DNA of 64,000 bases from Affinirhizobium straminoryzae (lineage in GTDB: Bacteria; Pseudomonadota; Alphaproteobacteria; Rhizobiales; Rhizobiaceae), in NCBI RefSeq assembly GCF_007004135.1, contig NZ_VJMG01000043.1:1-64000 (forward strand), read 5' to 3'. How positions within the stretch are numbered: the first letter of the stretch is position 1; each line of letters opens with the position of its first letter. The notes under the pieces were generated by a model, which saw nothing but the letters and a program-made list of their open reading frames with translations, did no database searches and had not been told where the DNA came from. Positions 58,034-64,000 of the stretch are shown here, piece after piece. A program made the position numbers and the translations under genes.

Positions 58034-58196
58034 ACACCAGCGGGAGCCGCCGGACAGCCCCGTCAGCCTCACAGAGCCCCACCCGGCACCAATCAGCCTG
58101 CGGCAGGCCTTCATCCTGTCGCGCTGTCTTCGCTATCAACACAGACACATCGTTACGCGATGCGTCCGGGTGTCGTTATTCACTCTTGCCGGAAAT

Positions 58197-58658
58197 CTAG
58201 TGGATGGGACGGGCGAGCGGCACCGGCACCGAGCCGGTGGAGATGAAATCGTCGCCGCGGAGCGTCTGGTTGTTGGCGACCCGCTGCGGCAGGGGCTGAC
58301 GCGCGCCGCGCGGCACGTCGACCACGGTGGGCGCACCGGTCGACTCGACAGATTTCGCGACCTGATCAGGTGCCTTGTCCTCGGAAAGCTGGCTGTCGAG
58401 GAACTGGAAGGCGACGCGGGCCCCTTCCTTGGCGCGGAAGCCAAGTGCCGTCAGCGTTTCGCTACCCTTCTGACAGACATCCGGCTTTTCGACACAGATC
58501 GCGCTGAGATAGGAATAAGCTTCCGTTGCCGCGTTGATGGCATCCGAAACCTGGAACGTTTTTTCTCCGGCAGTCACGGGATTCGGGTTCGTGCTGAAAT
58601 AGGACAGCACGACCAGACCCATCGCAAAGAAAACGCTACCCTTGATCAGAAACCACAT
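58197..58658 (-). CDS. DUF5330-family protein
   Basis: A 153-residue protein with one N-terminal membrane span (MWFLIKGSVFFAMGLVVLSY). The middle has the family pattern AYSYLSAICVEKPDVCQKGS with two Cys. The tail is Pro-rich and probably disordered. Rhizobiales-restricted as far as I know; function unknown. It is anchored with a periplasmic domain. Confidence 0.8.
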   Translation of the reverse strand: MWFLIKGSVFFAMGLVVLSYFSTNPNPVTAGEKTFQVSDAINAATEAYSYLSAICVEKPDVCQKGSETLTALGFRAKEGARVAFQFLDSQLSEDKAPDQVAKSVESTGAPTVVDVPRGARQPLPQRVANNQTLRGDDFISTGSVPVPLARPIH

Positions 58659-59106
58659 CTGCTTTCACCCGCCTGACCGGCACTTCCTCAGACCCTTGTC
58701 CGAGGCACAACACCGAGCCTAGAGGCACTGGAAAAACGCGCTATTACAGCAACTGCTCAACTTCTTCTCGAATTTAAATCGCATTCTAACGATCATCCCC
58801 GGCGGAAGGTTCCATACCCGTTCCGTTCGCTTTTTAACGGATGACGTTAACCTTCATTACCGCGCCTCCCCGGGAAAACAAAGCGAAACTTTCAGGCCAC
58901 CTGCATCAAAACCTAACATTTTTGCTAAAATAAGGCCTGTTCTGGCGCTTACGGCACGTTAACCACAACGATAGATGCCTCAAAGCGAAACATCTAAAAC
59001 GGCAAATTGCGCCGTGCGGTGCCCTCCAGCCGCGGGATTTTTATCCTTTCCTTAAGCCACTGCCGCCTATGGTCGGGCCATCAAGAGTTCGCGGTAAGGT
59101 ACAGGC
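58659..59106. other. AT-richer intergenic region with two GTTAACC sites
   Basis: About 450 bp divergent region without a supported gene. GTTAACC occurs at 58846-58852 and 58958-58964; TTAACC half-sites are typical of CtrA boxes, but the spacing to the nearest TTAA (9 bp) is not the canonical 7. The kinase promoter is probably here. Confidence 0.4.
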
Positions 59107-60613
<1,507 letters not shown>

Positions 60614-60642
<29 letters not shown>

Positions 60643-61450
60643 CCGCAGAAAGGCTTCGGCTCGCAGGCCGAGCCTTGTGGTCCAGGTCTTTTCGGCAGCC
60701 GGCAGCCAGATCGCCCGCTATCCCCGCACTGTCTTCGGCACGCTCGGTCTTTGCGTCGTCTTCTCCTTCGTTGCCGGCAATGCGCTTTGGTACCAGCCGC
60801 GCAGCCACCCCTCGCCGTTTCTCGCGACGCGGGATCCCGGCGACATGGAGGCGATCGCCGGCTATCGCCCCAATCGCTTCCCCGCACAGGGGGATGTGAC
60901 GACCTTCCACATTGCCCGCGCGCCGGAACAGCCGGATCAGGCGGCTGCCGCCACAGAACCCCCGGCACGACCCATCGCGGCACCGGTGGCTGCGGTTCAG
61001 CAGGTGATCCCGCAGACGGGCGCCACACCGGTCGCAGGCGATTCGACGCCGGCCGTCATTCCCCACGTCGTTCCGCAGCCGCGGCCTTTGCTGAAGGCGC
61101 AGGCGGAGGATCCGGTGGCAGCTGCCATTCGCGCCGCCAGCGACCTGCAGGCCCCGGTTGCCCCACCACCACGACCGCCTGCCGATATCGCTTCGGTTTC
61201 ACGCGCCAAGCAGGTCGTGCAGGATCCCCTGAAGCCGGTTCCGGTTTCCGCCAGCGCGGAAGTGCAGCGTGTGCTCGAGATCCAGCGCGGACTGCAGAAC
61301 ATCGCCTATCGTGACGTGACCGTTGATGGCGTGGTCGGCGACACGACAAAGGCCGCCATCCGGCATTTCCAGAAGCATTACCGCTTGCCGGTCACCGGCG
61401 AGCCGTCACAGGCGGTTCTCGACAAGCTGAAATCGATCGGCGCACTCTAG
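60614..61450 (+). CDS. Peptidoglycan-binding domain protein, membrane-anchored
   Basis: 278 residues. Cytoplasmic basic N-terminus (RKRKSPDRRKASARR), one membrane span at about 40-58 (TVFGTLGLCVVFSFVAGNAL), a Pro/Ala-rich periplasmic linker, and a C-terminal PG_binding_1 domain (about 215-275: VQRVLEIQRGLQNIAYRDVT, then VVGDTTKAAIRHFQKHYRLP). It overlaps the histidine kinase gene by 29 bp, so the two are translationally coupled and may act together on the cell envelope or its sensing. Confidence 0.88.
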
Positions 61451-61512
61451 GTTTTTCACCCGCCACGCTGCGAACCACCTCCGTCAAAGCCAAGCGGCGC
61501 GGCAACAGAGCC

Positions 61513-61746
61513 TCACTTCGGATGTTCCTGGGCAAAGACGAGCATCATCCAGGACACCGGCCCGAGAACGGGATGGGTGTGATGATCGCGCGGCAGCGCC
61601 TGTCCCTTGCCGACCGCCACCTCGTCGCCGCAGGTCTTGCAGCGGTAGATGCCGGAATTGAGCGGCACCTGTCCGGGCTGCCACTCCTTGTCGAAGGCCG
61701 GCACATTGGACGAAACCAGATGCTGCTGGTATTTGTATTTCGCCAT
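61513..61746 (-). CDS. Small zinc-ribbon protein
   Basis: 77 residues. A single CxxC pair, CKTCGDEV, lies around residue 36, with HHTHP His residues later that could complete a metal site. The start MAKYKYQQHLVSSNVPAFDK matches the proteobacterial small zinc-ribbon protein sometimes annotated protein L. Role unknown. Confidence 0.8.
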   Translation of the reverse strand: MAKYKYQQHLVSSNVPAFDKEWQPGQVPLNSGIYRCKTCGDEVAVGKGQALPRDHHTHPVLGPVSWMMLVFAQEHPK

Positions 61747-62024
61747 TTCCCCTCCTGTGCATGACCGGGCGGTCGCTTCTGCCGCTCACGATGATGCTGA
61801 TAGAGGCTCAAGCTTGCGCGAAAGCCACGAGGATGCTGCAGCGCAATCGATAAGATATGCTGAAGACCGCCGCATGACTGTCCCGGCTCCCGCCCATGAA
61901 GCGCATGCGATGCCCGTGCGCGTATCAAGCGTGTCGATGCGCCAATCGCCGGTCGCTGGCTTGTATTGCCGGTGACGTTGGCGCAGAAGGCTCACAAATT
62001 CCGGTCCATGACAGCGAGGGCAGC

Positions 62025-62363
62025 ATGCGTCTCCGATCCGATATCTTCGTGTCCGCCCTGCTCAGGCGGGTGTTTTCCGCCGGCGGCTTTGCGGCGGTGG
62101 AACAGCGCGGCGCCGAACAGGCCGGCGCCATCTTCATCCGCCACCGGTTCCGGGACGGCACGGAAGACCTCTACGGTCCGGCACCGCAGATGCTCGCCGA
62201 CGACGACGGGGAGCGTCGCTTCGAACGCCGCCTTCAGCGGGTGGAGGCCCCGGACGTGGACACGCTCATCGCACGCGAACGCCGGTTCGACAGCGATCTC
62301 TGGCTGATCGAACTGGACACGGAGACGATCGAAGGGCTTTTTGGCGTGGTGAACGCCGACTGA
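62025..62363 (+). CDS. DUF1491-family protein
   Basis: 112 residues. Starts MRLRSDIFVSALLRRVFSAG, then AVEQRGAEQAGAIFIRHRFR and a C-terminal RRFDSDLWLIELD. These are typical of alphaproteobacterial DUF1491. Function unknown. The start at 62025 follows GCGAGGGCAGC. It converges on ligA. Confidence 0.85.
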   Translation: MRLRSDIFVSALLRRVFSAGGFAAVEQRGAEQAGAIFIRHRFRDGTEDLYGPAPQMLADDDGERRFERRLQRVEAPDVDTLIARERRFDSDLWLIELDTETIEGLFGVVNAD

Positions 62364-62429
62364 CCGACCGCGCCCGCGATCCGCCGGATGGCAGGCCATC
62401 GGCCCCGGATCAGGGTCGCAGCCGAACCA

Positions 62430-64000
<1,571 letters not shown>

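Noticed and set aside
58835-58852. Full CtrA box TTAA-N7-TTAA
   Set aside because: The spacing between the TTAA elements is 9, not 7, so only half-sites are reported.

Overview
The window is about 64 kb of GC-rich alphaproteobacterial chromosome, most likely from a member of the Rhizobiaceae (Rhizobium/Agrobacterium-like). The evidence is gene content and order (ilvI-ilvH, miaA/serB head to head, hflK-hflC-htrA, thyA-folA, sspB with DUF4169 and ribbon-helix-helix genes), small families typical of Rhizobiales (DUF4087, DUF5330, DUF1491, DUF2778-type L,D-transpeptidase), and a circularly permuted two-piece tmRNA of the alphaproteobacterial kind whose tag reads ANDNNAKEYALAA. No insertion sequences, prophage genes, CRISPR arrays or tRNAs were seen.

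Layout. 1-3.4 kb: a large autotransporter. 3.7-5.5 kb: ilvC behind a TetR-type regulator. 5.6-11.8 kb: small exported proteins, a divergent HxlR regulator/QorB-like reductase pair, a MarR-GNAT fusion gene, pdxJ, a membrane protein and a RecD-like helicase. 11.9-17.4 kb looks like accessory DNA: a cobalt-type nitrile hydratase operon (alpha, beta, accessory), an unusually AT-rich divergent control region, an AraC-type regulator, two tandem paralogues resembling Rhizobium RhiA, and a small exported protein resembling polymorphic-toxin C-termini followed by a tiny possible immunity gene. 17.5-20.1 kb: ilvI-ilvH with an upstream leader peptide and attenuator. 20.3-24.7 kb: HerA-like ATPase, miaA, serB, GNAT. 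24.7-30 kb: htrA, hflC, hflK, folA, thyA on the minus strand. 30-32.6 kb: PhzF-like gene, ssrA, sspB and two small genes. 32.7-42.3 kb: a giant AsmA-like protein, an FAD-linked oxidase and an RND efflux pair. 42.6-53.7 kb: UvrD helicase, M20 amidohydrolase, L,D-transpeptidase, nicotinamidase, AzlCD, aminopeptidase P, prmA, SCO protein. 53.8-64 kb: chemoreceptor plus CheW, CreA, GNAT, DUF5330, a histidine kinase overlapping a peptidoglycan-binding protein, zinc-ribbon and DUF1491 proteins, and the 3' part of ligA, cut by the window edge.

How genes work together. ilvC, ilvI and ilvH supply the first two steps of branched-chain amino acid synthesis, and ilvIH appears to be controlled by ribosome stalling on an Ile/Val/Leu-rich leader peptide that may itself be leaderless. 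The tmRNA gene sits just before sspB, whose product delivers tmRNA-tagged proteins to ClpXP, so a tag-maker and a tag-reader are neighbours. HflKC and HtrA form an envelope protein-quality group. thyA-folA couples dTMP synthesis to folate recycling. The accessory block at 13.5-17.4 kb, with its direct-repeat operator candidate, hairpins between genes, RhiA-like pair and toxin-like/immunity-like pair, is the part most likely to hold undescribed biology.
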